Shown piece by piece: positions 37,203-45,416 of a stretch of 64,000 nt of DNA. The notes beneath the pieces are model-generated. The model searched no databases. It was not told the origin of the DNA and saw only the letters and a program-made list of their open reading frames with translations. The DNA lies in NCBI RefSeq assembly GCF_018835585.1, contig NZ_JAHGVE010000001.1:558001-622000 (forward strand). Direction: 5' to 3'. The number at the start of each line of letters is the position of its first letter. The first letter of the stretch is position 1. Origin of the DNA: Pelorhabdus rhamnosifermentans (GTDB lineage Bacteria; Bacillota; Negativicutes; UMGS1260). The position numbers were made by a program, and so were the translations under genes.

Positions 37203-38021
37203 ATGGAATGTAAGATAAGAAATATATCTGTCAACTATGAAATAATTGGTCAAGGAAAACCAATTATTATGATACATGGGTATTACCCAGACCACAGACT
37301 TATGGCTGGATGCATGGAACCTATATTTTATAAGCTAAGCGGATATAAGAGAATATATATTGATCTACCAGGTATGGGAAAAACAAAAGCGGTAGAATGG
37401 ATTACCAATTCTGATATAATGCTTGATATTGTAATTGAGCTTATTGAAACAATAATTCCAAATACAAACTTTCTTCTTGCAGGTCAATCTTATGGCGGTT
37501 ATCTTGCACGAGGGATAATTTATAGAATGGGAAGTAAAGTGGATGGATTATTATTACTATGCCCTTGTATTGTAGCAGATAATGAAAAGCGTAACACGCC
37601 TTCACATATTGTGTTAAAACGAGATGGTGTTTTATTATCACAGATTGATTTAGCGGATGTCCACGAATTTAATGAGATGCATGTTGTTCAAACTGAAAGA
37701 ATCTGGGAACGATATCGTGATGAAATATTATCAGGTGTAAAGATAGCAGATGATAAATTTTTAAGTAATCTTCAAGAGCATGGATATGAATTTTCTTTCG
37801 ATGTCGATAACATGGGTAAAAAGTTTACTAAGCCTACTCTAATGATATTAGGACGACAAGATTCAAGTGTGGGCTATAAGGATGCATGGGACATTCTAGA
37901 TAACTATCCAAGAGCAACTTTTGCCGTATTGGATAGAGCAGGACATAATTTACAAATAGAGCAAGAAGACATACTTAATTGTTTAGTTAATGAATGGTTA
38001 ACAAGGATCAAAGAATCTTAA
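37203..38021 (+). CDS. Alpha/beta hydrolase
   Basis: 272 residues from ATG 37203, next to a GGGGG ribosome site; the frame upstream to 37083 lacks one. The oxyanion strand reads IIMIHGYYPD, the nucleophile elbow AGQSYGGYLA (Ser) and the late His lies in DRAGHNLQ, with an Asp in LGRQDSSVG. This is a full catalytic triad of the fold. The substrate is unknown. It lies in a region rich in acquired resistance-type genes. Confidence 0.85.
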   Translation: MECKIRNISVNYEIIGQGKPIIMIHGYYPDHRLMAGCMEPIFYKLSGYKRIYIDLPGMGKTKAVEWITNSDIMLDIVIELIETIIPNTNFLLAGQSYGGYLARGIIYRMGSKVDGLLLLCPCIVADNEKRNTPSHIVLKRDGVLLSQIDLADVHEFNEMHVVQTERIWERYRDEILSGVKIADDKFLSNLQEHGYEFSFDVDNMGKKFTKPTLMILGRQDSSVGYKDAWDILDNYPRATFAVLDRAGHNLQIEQEDILNCLVNEWLTRIKES

Positions 38022-38093
38022 TTTGACAGTACAACCTTTCTAGAGATATCAAGAGCATAAAAAAAACGCAAGATTATAGAGGGGGGCATTACG

Positions 38094-38924
38094 CTGATAC
38101 GATTGCTTACAGAACAGGATAGAGATCAAGTCTTGAGGTATTTACAGGGGGATAGTTTTGGCGGGGCTTTTGTAGTAGGAAATGTGTTGGGATTTGGCTT
38201 AGAAAATCATAAGGATCAGAGAAGATGTGGTGATTACTATGGCTATTTTTCTAAAGGAGAATTATTAGGAATATTACCCTTTTATAATATGGGCAGCTGT
38301 ATTCCTGTATTTGAAGAAGAAGAAAATGAAGTGATTGCATCTTTTGCAGATATCATGAAAAAAAGGCAGTTCCAAGTTTTAATAGGAATGAAAAAGTTTA
38401 TCAAACCTCTATATGAGGCTATCCTTTCCGAAAAAGGGACAGTAAGGTGTCAAGATAGCAGTTATTTTGTAAACAAACATTTTACCCCTTTGACTTTAGA
38501 GGATACAACTTTTGCCGATGCGAACGAAATTGATAAGGATGAAGCAGTTGAATTTATAAGAAAAGCTTATTGGGAGGGATTCAATCATGAGTATACCCCT
38601 GAGGAAGCTAGAAAAATAGTAGAACAACGCGGCCCAGAGGAAGAGTATCTTTTTCTCTTAGTTGACGGTAAAATCGTCGCTCAGGCATATATTCAGGCCG
38701 TTACTGATACAGTTAATCAAATTGGCGGAGTATTTACTTTGGAAGAAGAACGCAGCAAAAGATACGGTAAGGCTATTGTATCGGAATTATGTCGTCGAAT
38801 TATTGTTAGGGGTAAAATGCCAACTCTTTCGGTTCGCAAAGATAATACTCCAGCAGTTAAAGCCTATGCTGCTCTTGGATTTTCGCATCATGATGACTAT
38901 TTAATTGTTAAGTATAAAATATAA
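38094..38924 (+). CDS. GNAT-family acetyltransferase, probable CTG start
   Basis: About 276 residues. The GGGGGG ribosome site at 38081-38086 is 17 bases from TTG 38103 but 8 from an in-frame CTG at 38094, which also gives a natural MIRLLTEQDR start, so a rare CTG (or ATA 38097) start is likely. The C-terminal half (about 140-270) is the acetyltransferase domain with GKAIVSELCRRI after the V/I-x-x-x-x-R-x-x-x-x-G stretch EEERSKRYGKA. The N-terminal half is typical of two-domain GNAT proteins. The acceptor is unknown. Confidence 0.75.
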   Translation: MIRLLTEQDRDQVLRYLQGDSFGGAFVVGNVLGFGLENHKDQRRCGDYYGYFSKGELLGILPFYNMGSCIPVFEEEENEVIASFADIMKKRQFQVLIGMKKFIKPLYEAILSEKGTVRCQDSSYFVNKHFTPLTLEDTTFADANEIDKDEAVEFIRKAYWEGFNHEYTPEEARKIVEQRGPEEEYLFLLVDGKIVAQAYIQAVTDTVNQIGGVFTLEEERSKRYGKAIVSELCRRIIVRGKMPTLSVRKDNTPAVKAYAALGFSHHDDYLIVKYKI

Positions 38925-39124
38925 TTAGAAACGAATCAAAGGGACGTTCAATTCGTTTTGGGAATTGATAATTGCTAAAGTTGATAATTGAGGTATCGGA
39001 TTGATGATTGAATTTTACCTCAGTAAAATGGATTAAGGGGTTATGTCAGCGGATTCAACGTCAACGAGAAATATAAGGTGTATAGTTATTTAAACTAGTT
39101 TTATGAAGAGAAGAGGCCTTTTTT

Positions 39125-39553
39125 ATGGTAAGTAATTTTCCAGAAGAACAATTTTTTATGGAAAAAACAGCTGAGGAAATCGCTAATAGTATAGCTCCGT
39201 GTGGGTTTGTGTGTGGCATGTGTTACGATACCGTGCGTTGCTCTTGTCCAGGCTGCCAAGATGAGAATGAGATCTGTCCCATCCGTCAATGTTGTATAGA
39301 ACGCAAAATTCGTGGTTGCTGGAACTGCCGTGAGTTTCCATGTTGTGAGTGTAATTTTCGTGGTGTCCGTATACGGGCATTTTTACGATGTGCAAAAGAA
39401 GAAGGTATAGAGGCCCTTGCTGGATATTTGTTGCAAAATGTAAAAAATGGGATTCATTATCATAATGGGAAAACATACAACGGAGATTACGACATATGTG
39501 AAACCGAAGATCAGGTAATTGAATTGCTACACAATGGAAAAGGTAAAGTATGA
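39125..39553 (+). CDS. DUF3795-type cysteine-rich protein
   Basis: 142 residues with about 14 cysteines, including APCGFVCGMCYD, CSCPGCQDE and CWNCREFPCCEC. This spacing is characteristic of DUF3795 proteins, which probably bind zinc or another metal. AAGAGG lies 10 bases before ATG 39125. Function unknown. Decayed genes follow on its right. Confidence 0.75.
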   Translation: MVSNFPEEQFFMEKTAEEIANSIAPCGFVCGMCYDTVRCSCPGCQDENEICPIRQCCIERKIRGCWNCREFPCCECNFRGVRIRAFLRCAKEEGIEALAGYLLQNVKNGIHYHNGKTYNGDYDICETEDQVIELLHNGKGKV

Positions 39554-39554
39554 T

Positions 39555-39932
39555 GAAAGGGATTATCCTTTTGGACCAGATGTGATTGTTTGAAGGTTGC
39601 GGAAAAAATGTTTGCCCTGATGGCGCATAGAGATGGACAAGACTATCTTTCTTTGAAATGTGATCCAAACTATAGGTATCTATGAGGATAGTAAACTTGT
39701 AGCTTGGATTGCGACTCATGATGATGGTGCAATAGGGTTATTACATGTACTTCCGGAATATAGAAAAAAAGGGTATGGATATGAACTGACCGTTGCCTTA
39801 ATAATGCATATGTATGAGCAAGGTAAGCTTCCATTTATTCATATTGAAGAGGATAATGTGAAATCAATGAATCTAGCATTAAAAGTCGGTTTCGTGAAAG
39901 ATAGGCGTATTCACTGGCTAAAAATGGCGTGA
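39555..39932 (+). pseudogene. Chimera of MmcQ/YjbR fragment and GNAT C-terminus
   Basis: Bases 39561-39662 encode DYPFGPDVI and, one frame over, LKVAEKMFALMAHRDGQDYL, then SLKCDPN: an MmcQ/YjbR DNA-binding-fold protein with a frameshift, lacking both ends. From about 39664 the text changes to TIGIYEDSKLVAW and VLPEYRKKGYGYEL, the C-terminal part of a GNAT acetyltransferase, ending at 39932. Two unrelated broken genes are thus joined. Confidence 0.6.
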
Positions 39933-39961
39933 CGCTGGAAGTTCTGTATAAATAAATTGAT

Positions 39962-40184
39962 ATGAGTAATGGAAACGTAAAACTCCCGCTAAAATTGTAT
40001 GAATTTGGCAGATCTTTTTTATTTCAATGGAATTCTAGAAATTGGAAGACTGGATACCGCGATACTGAATTATCTGGAGTTACTTTCATTCCCCAAAATA
40101 CATCTGCAATAAAGATTCTCAATGGTCCGCAGGAGCTTGAAGTAGCAGCAATAATTACATTCGGATACAAGGATTCTAATTCTA
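39962..40184 (+). pseudogene. Unrecognised remnant, weakly nitroreductase-like end
   Basis: An open frame from ATG 39962 has no clear ribosome site. Its end ([13 protein letters not shown]) is reminiscent of the C-terminus of nitroreductases (VAIITLGYPD type), but this is weak. It runs directly into YyaL fragment B. Confidence 0.3.
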
Positions 40185-40313
40185 CTACTTCAGCATGCGT
40201 ATAATCCAGTGAATTGGTATCCGTGGGGTGATGAAGCCTTTGCCAAAGTGAGGGAAGAAGACAAGCCTATGTTTTTGAGTATAGGCTATAGTATGTGCCA
40301 TTGGTGCCATGTC
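40185..40313 (+). repeat. YyaL/DUF255 5' gene fragment, copy B
   Basis: In one frame: [20 protein letters not shown], then [20 protein letters not shown] and CHV. It lacks the start codon and stops matching right after the CHWCH motif; a stop follows at 40325-40327. The end point is the same codon as in copy E. Confidence 0.8.
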
Positions 40314-40497
40314 GGCTGTATAAGCTAGAAATTCTTAAAATCGTCGACCTAATTGAGGAGATAAATAGTGCACAAGGAACTTGGAAGAGGAATCTATCAA
40401 ATTTCTATACGATATTTTAATAGATGCGTTTAAACGGAGCGAAAAAGACTGTTTACTGATGAAAGGGATAGTACGATTGAACTGACGAGGTGTTTCG

Positions 40498-40656
40498 ATG
40501 TCGGTTTCTGCATCTATTGATATAAGATTCGGAGGGCGGAAAGATATACTTATATCAAAGGTACAATTAATTAAACAGCTCTTGGAGTATGGCTGGACAT
40601 TTAATGATTGTGGAAAAGTTTCAGATTTACCGATTAGGAGGGCATTGTGGATATAG
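40498..40656 (+). CDS. Short hypothetical protein, probably a truncated N-terminus
   Basis: 52 codons from ATG 40498 with GAGG upstream: MSVSASIDIRFGGRKDILIS then LLEYGWTFNDCGKVSDLPI. The composition looks like the start of a longer small protein, cut where it overlaps the GNAT start at 40647. I do not recognise a named family. Confidence 0.35.
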   Translation: MSVSASIDIRFGGRKDILISKVQLIKQLLEYGWTFNDCGKVSDLPIRRALWI

Positions 40657-41159
40657 TTATTGCTACAAAACAAGATACAGTTGGTATTATTAATATGATT
40701 TCTGAATGTATAAAATCTATGGAAGCACAAGGGATATACCAATGGAATAAGGTTTATCCTAACTTTGAAGTAATTGAAAATGATATTAAGAATGGTTCTG
40801 GTTATGTCATTAAAGATAATAACAAATGTATTGCCTATGTTGCAATAAATGAAGAACAATCTCTAGAATACAGCCAAATTTCTTGGTCTACTGATGTAAG
40901 TAAAGTTTTAGTTATACACAGACTTTCTGTACATCCAGAGTCTCAGGGTAAATGTATTGCAAAAAAACTTATGAATTTCATTGAAGATTTTGCTGTAAAG
41001 CATAAATACACTTGTATTAGATTAGATGTCTATAGTGGAAATAGAGTAGCTTTAAGGCTTTATGAAAAAATGGGTTATAAAAGTTTAGGACAAGTGTTTT
41101 TTTCTTGGAGAGAATTACCTTTTTTTTGTTATGAAAAAGTATTTGCTACTGAAGTCTAA
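40647..41159 (+). CDS. GNAT-family acetyltransferase
   Basis: 170 residues from GTG 40647 with TAGGAGGG five bases before. The acetyl-CoA motif A is VLVIHRLSVHPESQGKCIAK; the usual Q/R-x-x-G-x-G/A loop is SQGKCIAKKL. The segment SGNRVALRLYEKMGY is motif B. It probably N-acetylates a small amine or a protein N-terminus. It is the only intact gene in this damaged stretch. Confidence 0.82.
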   Translation: MDIVIATKQDTVGIINMISECIKSMEAQGIYQWNKVYPNFEVIENDIKNGSGYVIKDNNKCIAYVAINEEQSLEYSQISWSTDVSKVLVIHRLSVHPESQGKCIAKKLMNFIEDFAVKHKYTCIRLDVYSGNRVALRLYEKMGYKSLGQVFFSWRELPFFCYEKVFATEV

Positions 41160-41284
41160 TTTTGCAAATAGGGTTAATTAAATTACTCCCCCCTTCAATG
41201 ACCTTAATTTAGAAAATCTGAATACGTTTGTAATAATAAATTAGAATAAAAATAGTAAAGTTATTGAAAGGTGGTGATGCTAAC

Positions 41285-41356
41285 ATGTCAGCTACAAATA
41301 AAGCCAATAGACTGATTTCTGAAAAATCTCCATACCTACTTCAACATGCATACAAC
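41285..41356 (+). repeat. YyaL/DUF255 5' gene fragment, copy C
   Basis: Codons 1-24 of a YyaL-type gene with its ribosome site, ending after AYN. It breaks at the same codon as copy D. Confidence 0.8.
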
Positions 41357-41755
41357 CTAGCTATGCACTGTATCGTTGCGTATATGATTAAATATGATAA
41401 AAATGAGAATTTGAGTTTACAACCATTAGCAAACCACTTGAATATATCTGCTACCTATCTCTCAAAGATTTTAACGCAGTTAGTAAAGGCTGATATAATT
41501 TAGTCAACTCCAGGTGTAAATGGTGGTTATATTTTGCATAAAAAGAAAGAGGACATTTCATTTATGGATGTGATCAATGCAACCGAAAGAACTGGAGCTT
41601 TATTTAATTGTGACTTACACGAGGAAAGCAAATGTCATATTCTCAAAGTAATGAAACGTGCAGAAAATGTGATGGAGACGTATTTGCAGAATCAAAAGCT
41701 CTATGGAGGGAACTTTGGGGTCAGGCTTGAGTTACGGAGAAAATTGACTTATTAG
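41285..41755 (+). pseudogene. YyaL fragment C fused in frame to an Rrf2-type regulator, with an internal stop
   Basis: ATG 41285 with AAAGGTGGTGA opens 24 codons of YyaL N-terminus ([20 protein letters not shown] then HAYN). At 41357 the frame passes without a gap into an Rrf2 regulator missing only its first residues (LAMHCIVAYMIKYDKNENLS, then LANHLNISATYLSKIL). A TAG at 41501-41503 interrupts it, after which TPGVNGGYIL and the cysteine segment NCDLHEESKCH continue to about 41695. The DNA shows a fusion and one nonsense change. Confidence 0.8.
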
Positions 41756-42256
41756 ACTTATTATAAATGACCTGCTAAGCTGAAATAAAGTAGGACTGGC
41801 AGGTGAAAATTATGGCAAGAAAACCAAGAGTACATTATGAAGGTGCGGTGTATCATGTAATTGCCAGGGGAAATAATCGAGCAAGCATATTTGAAACCGA
41901 TGAAGAAAAACAAAAATATTTAGAGCTTATAAAAGACTATAAAGAACGATATGGATTTCATTTGTACGCTTATGCGATTATGGATAATCATATCCATTTG
42001 CTGCTACAGGTAGGAAAATCACCATTGGCAAAAATTATACAAGGCATTCAGCAAAGATATACGCAATATTATAATTGGCACCAAAAACATAGGAAAACGA
42101 CTGATTTATGAAGCGATAGAGAGAAATCTAATGACAAGGGCACAGTTAGCAAAAGTACTCCAAATTGATCCAGCTAATATAACAAGAATTTGGCAGCAGT
42201 CGATTAATGTTGAAGGGGAGTAAATAAGTCAATTTTATATAACTCAAGCCTGACCC
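41718..42256 (+). mobile_element. Degenerate REP-type (Y1 transposase) element with inverted ends
   Basis: The ends are a perfect 17-bp inverted pair (41718-41734 and 42240-42256, GGGTCAGGCTTGAGTTA and its complement). With a five-base mismatch patch the pairing extends to about 35 bp (to 41752 and from 42223). Inside is a truncated Y1 transposase. The left end also occurs alone at 37021. It probably cannot move by itself. Confidence 0.75.
41812..42223 (+). pseudogene. REP-associated tyrosine transposase, internally deleted
   Basis: ATG 41812 starts MARKPRVHYEGAVYHVIARG, typical of the TnpA-REP/Y1_Tnp family. The HUH metal motif is MDNHIHLLL. The frame stops at 42111 after about 100 residues, but RAQLAKVLQIDPANITRIWQ, the usual C-terminal DnaA-like helix, follows in 42130-42200, so roughly the middle third of a normal 250-300 residue protein is missing. 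The catalytic Tyr region is at or near the deletion. Confidence 0.8.
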
Positions 42257-42285
42257 GTCGTCTCCGATATAAAGGATGTGATATT

Positions 42286-43674
42286 ATGCCTGTAAACTCA
42301 TTTGAAAACTATCCCATGACTTGGAGACCTATAATAGATAGAGTTTTTAAACCGCTATATCTTTCTTTGGCAAACCAACTTGAACAGGATATTATCAGCG
42401 GTTCATTGCTTCCGGGAACCAAGTTGCCACCACAAAGAGAATTGGCTGATTTTTTAGATATAAATGTAAGCACCGTTTCAAAAGCTTTTAAAATATGTGA
42501 ACTTAAGGGATTGTTAAGTGCGACAGTAGGTAGCGGTACATTCGTTTCTTTTGACGCATTATCCAATGCTTATTTGCTTACCGATGGCAAGCCTAAGAAT
42601 TCGATTGAAATGGGGGCGACAATTCCAGAATCATCTTCCTATGAGTCACTCATGTTACAATTGAAAAACATGCTTAATGAACCTGATTTTGGGAAATGGT
42701 TCAGTTATAGCAGACCCAATGATGTACTTTGGCAGAAAGACGCGGCTGTAAAACTTATGCGTAAAGGCGGTTATATTACAGATATTGAAACCATTTTATT
42801 TGCTAACGGTGGGCAAAATGCAATTACAGCCATCCTAGCTGGCATTTGCAGGCATGGTGATAAGATTGGTGCTGATCCTCATACTTACTCAGGATTAAAA
42901 ACTTCGGCAGGAATGCTGGGGGTTCGATTAGTGCCGATTAAACATCAAGACGGAGAAATGGCTGAAGACGTTCTCATTTATGCTTGCAAAAATGAAAATC
43001 TAAAAGGTATTTATCTTATACCGGATTACCAAAATCCAACTACTCACCGAATGTCGCTTGCCCGCAGGAAAGCATTAGCCCGAATAGCAAAAGAATATAA
43101 TATTTTCATCATAGAGGACGCTACTTACCATCTTATGTGTGAAAAACCGCTACCGGCTGTGGCTGCATTTGCACCAGCACAGACAATCTATATAACAAGC
43201 CTGTCGAAAACAATGGGGCCTGGTCTTAGATTGGCTTATGTATCGGTTCCAGAACAGTATAAAAACTCTCTAACTAATGCGCTTTATAACATGAATATTT
43301 CTGTTTCTCCTTTGTTGGCAGAATTAGCTGCCCGAATGATAGTGTCAAATCATCTTGACACTATCATTGAAAGCCACCGAAAAAACACGATTTATAGAAA
43401 TCAACTTGTAAATGAATATTTATCAGAATATGATTGCTATGGTGATGACACTTGCATTTTTCGTTGGCTACAGTTACCGTCTAATATATCAGGAGTAGAT
43501 TTTGAAATTCTGGCTTTAGAGCAAGGTGTTCAAGTATATGCTGCTGAACGATTTACGGTTGGAAATAGTATTCCTGAAAAAGCAGTTCGTTTAGCAATCT
43601 GTGCGCCAGAAACCATAGAAGAATTAGAACGTGGGTTAATTCTTCTACAACAACTATTACACACGATCAACTAA
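42286..43674 (+). CDS. MocR-type regulator (GntR DNA-binding domain with PLP aminotransferase fold)
   Basis: 462 residues. A GntR helix-turn-helix (about 25-85: SGSLLPGTKLPPQRELADFL) is fused to a fold type I aminotransferase domain. The PLP lysine lies in ITSLSKTMGPGLR. MocR proteins sense PLP-linked amino compounds and control adjacent genes; azlCD follows after a terminator. The leader has AAGGATGTG before ATG 42286. Confidence 0.9.
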   Translation: MPVNSFENYPMTWRPIIDRVFKPLYLSLANQLEQDIISGSLLPGTKLPPQRELADFLDINVSTVSKAFKICELKGLLSATVGSGTFVSFDALSNAYLLTDGKPKNSIEMGATIPESSSYESLMLQLKNMLNEPDFGKWFSYSRPNDVLWQKDAAVKLMRKGGYITDIETILFANGGQNAITAILAGICRHGDKIGADPHTYSGLKTSAGMLGVRLVPIKHQDGEMAEDVLIYACKNENLKGIYLIPDYQNPTTHRMSLARRKALARIAKEYNIFIIEDATYHLMCEKPLPAVAAFAPAQTIYITSLSKTMGPGLRLAYVSVPEQYKNSLTNALYNMNISVSPLLAELAARMIVSNHLDTIIESHRKNTIYRNQLVNEYLSEYDCYGDDTCIFRWLQLPSNISGVDFEILALEQGVQVYAAERFTVGNSIPEKAVRLAICAPETIEELERGLILLQQLLHTIN

Positions 43675-43678
43675 TTTG

Positions 43679-43714
43679 TACGCCACACATTTATTTTATT
43701 GTGTGACGTTTTTT
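43679..43714 (+). terminator. Rho-independent terminator after MocR gene
   Basis: ACG-CACACA and TGTGTG-CGT arms with one mismatch, a loop of ten AT-rich bases, then TTTTTT. Confidence 0.75.
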
Positions 43715-43771
43715 GATGTGATAATATGGCTTATGACATGAATTTTTCCGTATTAAGGAGGGCTACACGTT

Positions 43772-44473
43772 GTGAAAACATTTCGTTTTGCTATAAAGCA
43801 AATTATACCCTTGCTATTCTCCTATTTCTTTGTCGGTATCGCCTTTGGAATTCTGATCCACAAAGCAGGCTATTCGGCTCAATGGGCTTTTCTGGCTGGA
43901 GTTTTCATCTATGCAGGTTCAATGCAGATTGTCATGGTCTCGCTTTTGACCTCCGAAGTGTCGCTGTATATGGTTGCAATTATGACATTCTTTATCAACG
44001 CAAGACACATTTTCTACGGCATTGGATTTGTGGATAGGTTTCGCAAGATGGGATGGCGGTATCCCTATATGGTTTTGACTATGACCGATGAAACCTATTC
44101 CGTTCGTTGCTCTATCAAATATCCTGAAGATGTGGATGAGCAAAATATAGATTTTTATATTGCATTGATATGTCATTTGCTATGGATTTTTAGTTGCACA
44201 ATCGGAGCGTTGCTTGGTCAAATAATGCCTTTTGATATGACAGGAATTGAATTTTCCGCTACTGCATTTTTTGTGACGGTTTGTATTAACCAATGGCGTT
44301 TATTTGGTTCCCATATCCCTGCAATCGCGGGGTTTGTTAGTGCCATTGTATTCTATATCCTGTTTGGTGCGGACACCTTTTTGCTTCCTGCATTATCGGT
44401 CAGCCTGGTCGTAATGATGATGATGAAGGATAGGATTGATATTCAGATGGGAGGAATGAAGTGTGACAATTGA
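43772..44473 (+). CDS. azlC: AzlC-family branched-chain amino acid exporter, large subunit
   Basis: 233 residues from GTG 43772 behind AAGGAGGG. The N-terminal region PLLFSYFFVGIAFGILIHKA and FINARHIFYGIGF are characteristic of AzlC. With AzlD it exports branched-chain amino acids or analogues such as azaleucine. It overlaps azlD by 11 bases. The upstream MocR gene is the likely regulator. Confidence 0.9.
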   Translation: MKTFRFAIKQIIPLLFSYFFVGIAFGILIHKAGYSAQWAFLAGVFIYAGSMQIVMVSLLTSEVSLYMVAIMTFFINARHIFYGIGFVDRFRKMGWRYPYMVLTMTDETYSVRCSIKYPEDVDEQNIDFYIALICHLLWIFSCTIGALLGQIMPFDMTGIEFSATAFFVTVCINQWRLFGSHIPAIAGFVSAIVFYILFGADTFLLPALSVSLVVMMMMKDRIDIQMGGMKCDN

Positions 44474-44801
44474 TTTTGGATCTTCTGTTATGACTCTGAT
44501 CGTTGTCGCATTGGTAACGGGGGTTACTCGTGCGATACCGTACCTTTTGTTTGGCGGCAAAAAGGAGCTTCCCGCAGCGATTAACTATCTCGGTAATGTA
44601 TTACCTGCGTCTATTATGATTATTCTGGTGGTTTACTGTTTGAGAAACATTGATTTGACCACTTTCCCGTTTGGACTTGCGGAGCTGCTTTCTGTTGCTA
44701 TTGTCATTGCTGCTCAAGTAGTAAAAAAGAATACGTTTCTCAGCATTTTTCTTGGTACAGCGTGTTACATGATTTTGATTCACACTGTGTTTCTTAAATA
44801 A
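44463..44801 (+). CDS. azlD: AzlD-family exporter, small subunit
   Basis: 112 residues, GTG 44463, overlapping azlC, with GGGAGG upstream. Four hydrophobic segments and the early TRAIPYLLFG motif fit AzlD. It is the partner of AzlC in a two-subunit exporter of the LIV-E family. YyaL fragment D starts 29 bases after its stop. Confidence 0.88.
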   Translation: MTIDFGSSVMTLIVVALVTGVTRAIPYLLFGGKKELPAAINYLGNVLPASIMIILVVYCLRNIDLTTFPFGLAELLSVAIVIAAQVVKKNTFLSIFLGTACYMILIHTVFLK

Positions 44802-44830
44802 TGTAAGCCTGATTCTTGAGGAGGTTCTTT

Positions 44831-44908
44831 ATGGAAAAGACAGCGAATCGTCTCATAAACGAAAAATCTTCGTATTTACTTCAGTATGCTTATAATTCGA
44901 TAGTCTAG
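44831..44908 (+). repeat. YyaL/DUF255 5' gene fragment, copy D
   Basis: With a GAGGAGG site, ATG 44831 opens MEKTANRLINEKSSYLLQYA, then YN, followed by a foreign SIV and a stop at 44908. The match ends after YN, the same codon as in copy C. A tiny product of 25 residues could still be made. Confidence 0.8.
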
Positions 44909-45030
44909 TATCTTGAGGCATTGAAACCAGCGTTGAAAAAATATAATACTTGAAACATTGGCGTCAGCATTATGCGGGTGCCTGTTTTTGTTTATAATAG
45001 AATTAATGAATCTTTACAATGGGGAACAAT

Positions 45031-45219
45031 ATGAGTGATATAAAAGAAATACCGAATAAATTGATTGATGAGAAGAGTCCGTACCTGTTGCAGCATGCGT
45101 ATAATCCAGTGAATTGGTATCCGTGGGGAGAAGAGGCGTTTGCGAAGGCGAAGGAAGAAGATAAGCCTGTGTTTTTAAGTATCGGCTATAGTACGTGCCA
45201 TTGGTGTCATGTACATTAA
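45031..45219 (+). repeat. YyaL/DUF255 5' gene fragment, copy E (longest)
   Basis: ATG 45031 opens 62 codons of YyaL N-terminus: [40 protein letters not shown] and STCHWCHV, then one foreign residue and a stop at 45217. A full YyaL protein has over 600 residues. The break lies right after the CHWCH motif as in copy B. Bases 45210-45245 then resemble 1073-1110; the rest to 45416 has no gene. Confidence 0.85.
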
Positions 45220-45416
45220 AGTAACATTTTCGTATAAGAATAATCATTTCTGTCGCTGGGGTTAGCCAGGGAGAAGAAATGTGAGTCTTTAAAGATGCAA
45301 GATGGTCCTTATCTAAAAAATTGATGATATCTTTCAGTATGAAGACCAGTTATTAAAAAAATTGTACTAAAATTATTTTTATATATAATATACTACGAAC
45401 ATATTTTTATGATTGG

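Noticed and set aside
39183-39719. 178-codon frame on the minus strand
   Set aside because: Antisense to the Cys-rich DUF3795 gene; composition is that of a complement shadow.
40335-40859. 174-codon frame on the minus strand
   Set aside because: It lies opposite a GNAT gene with clear motifs and has no ribosome site or family-like text.
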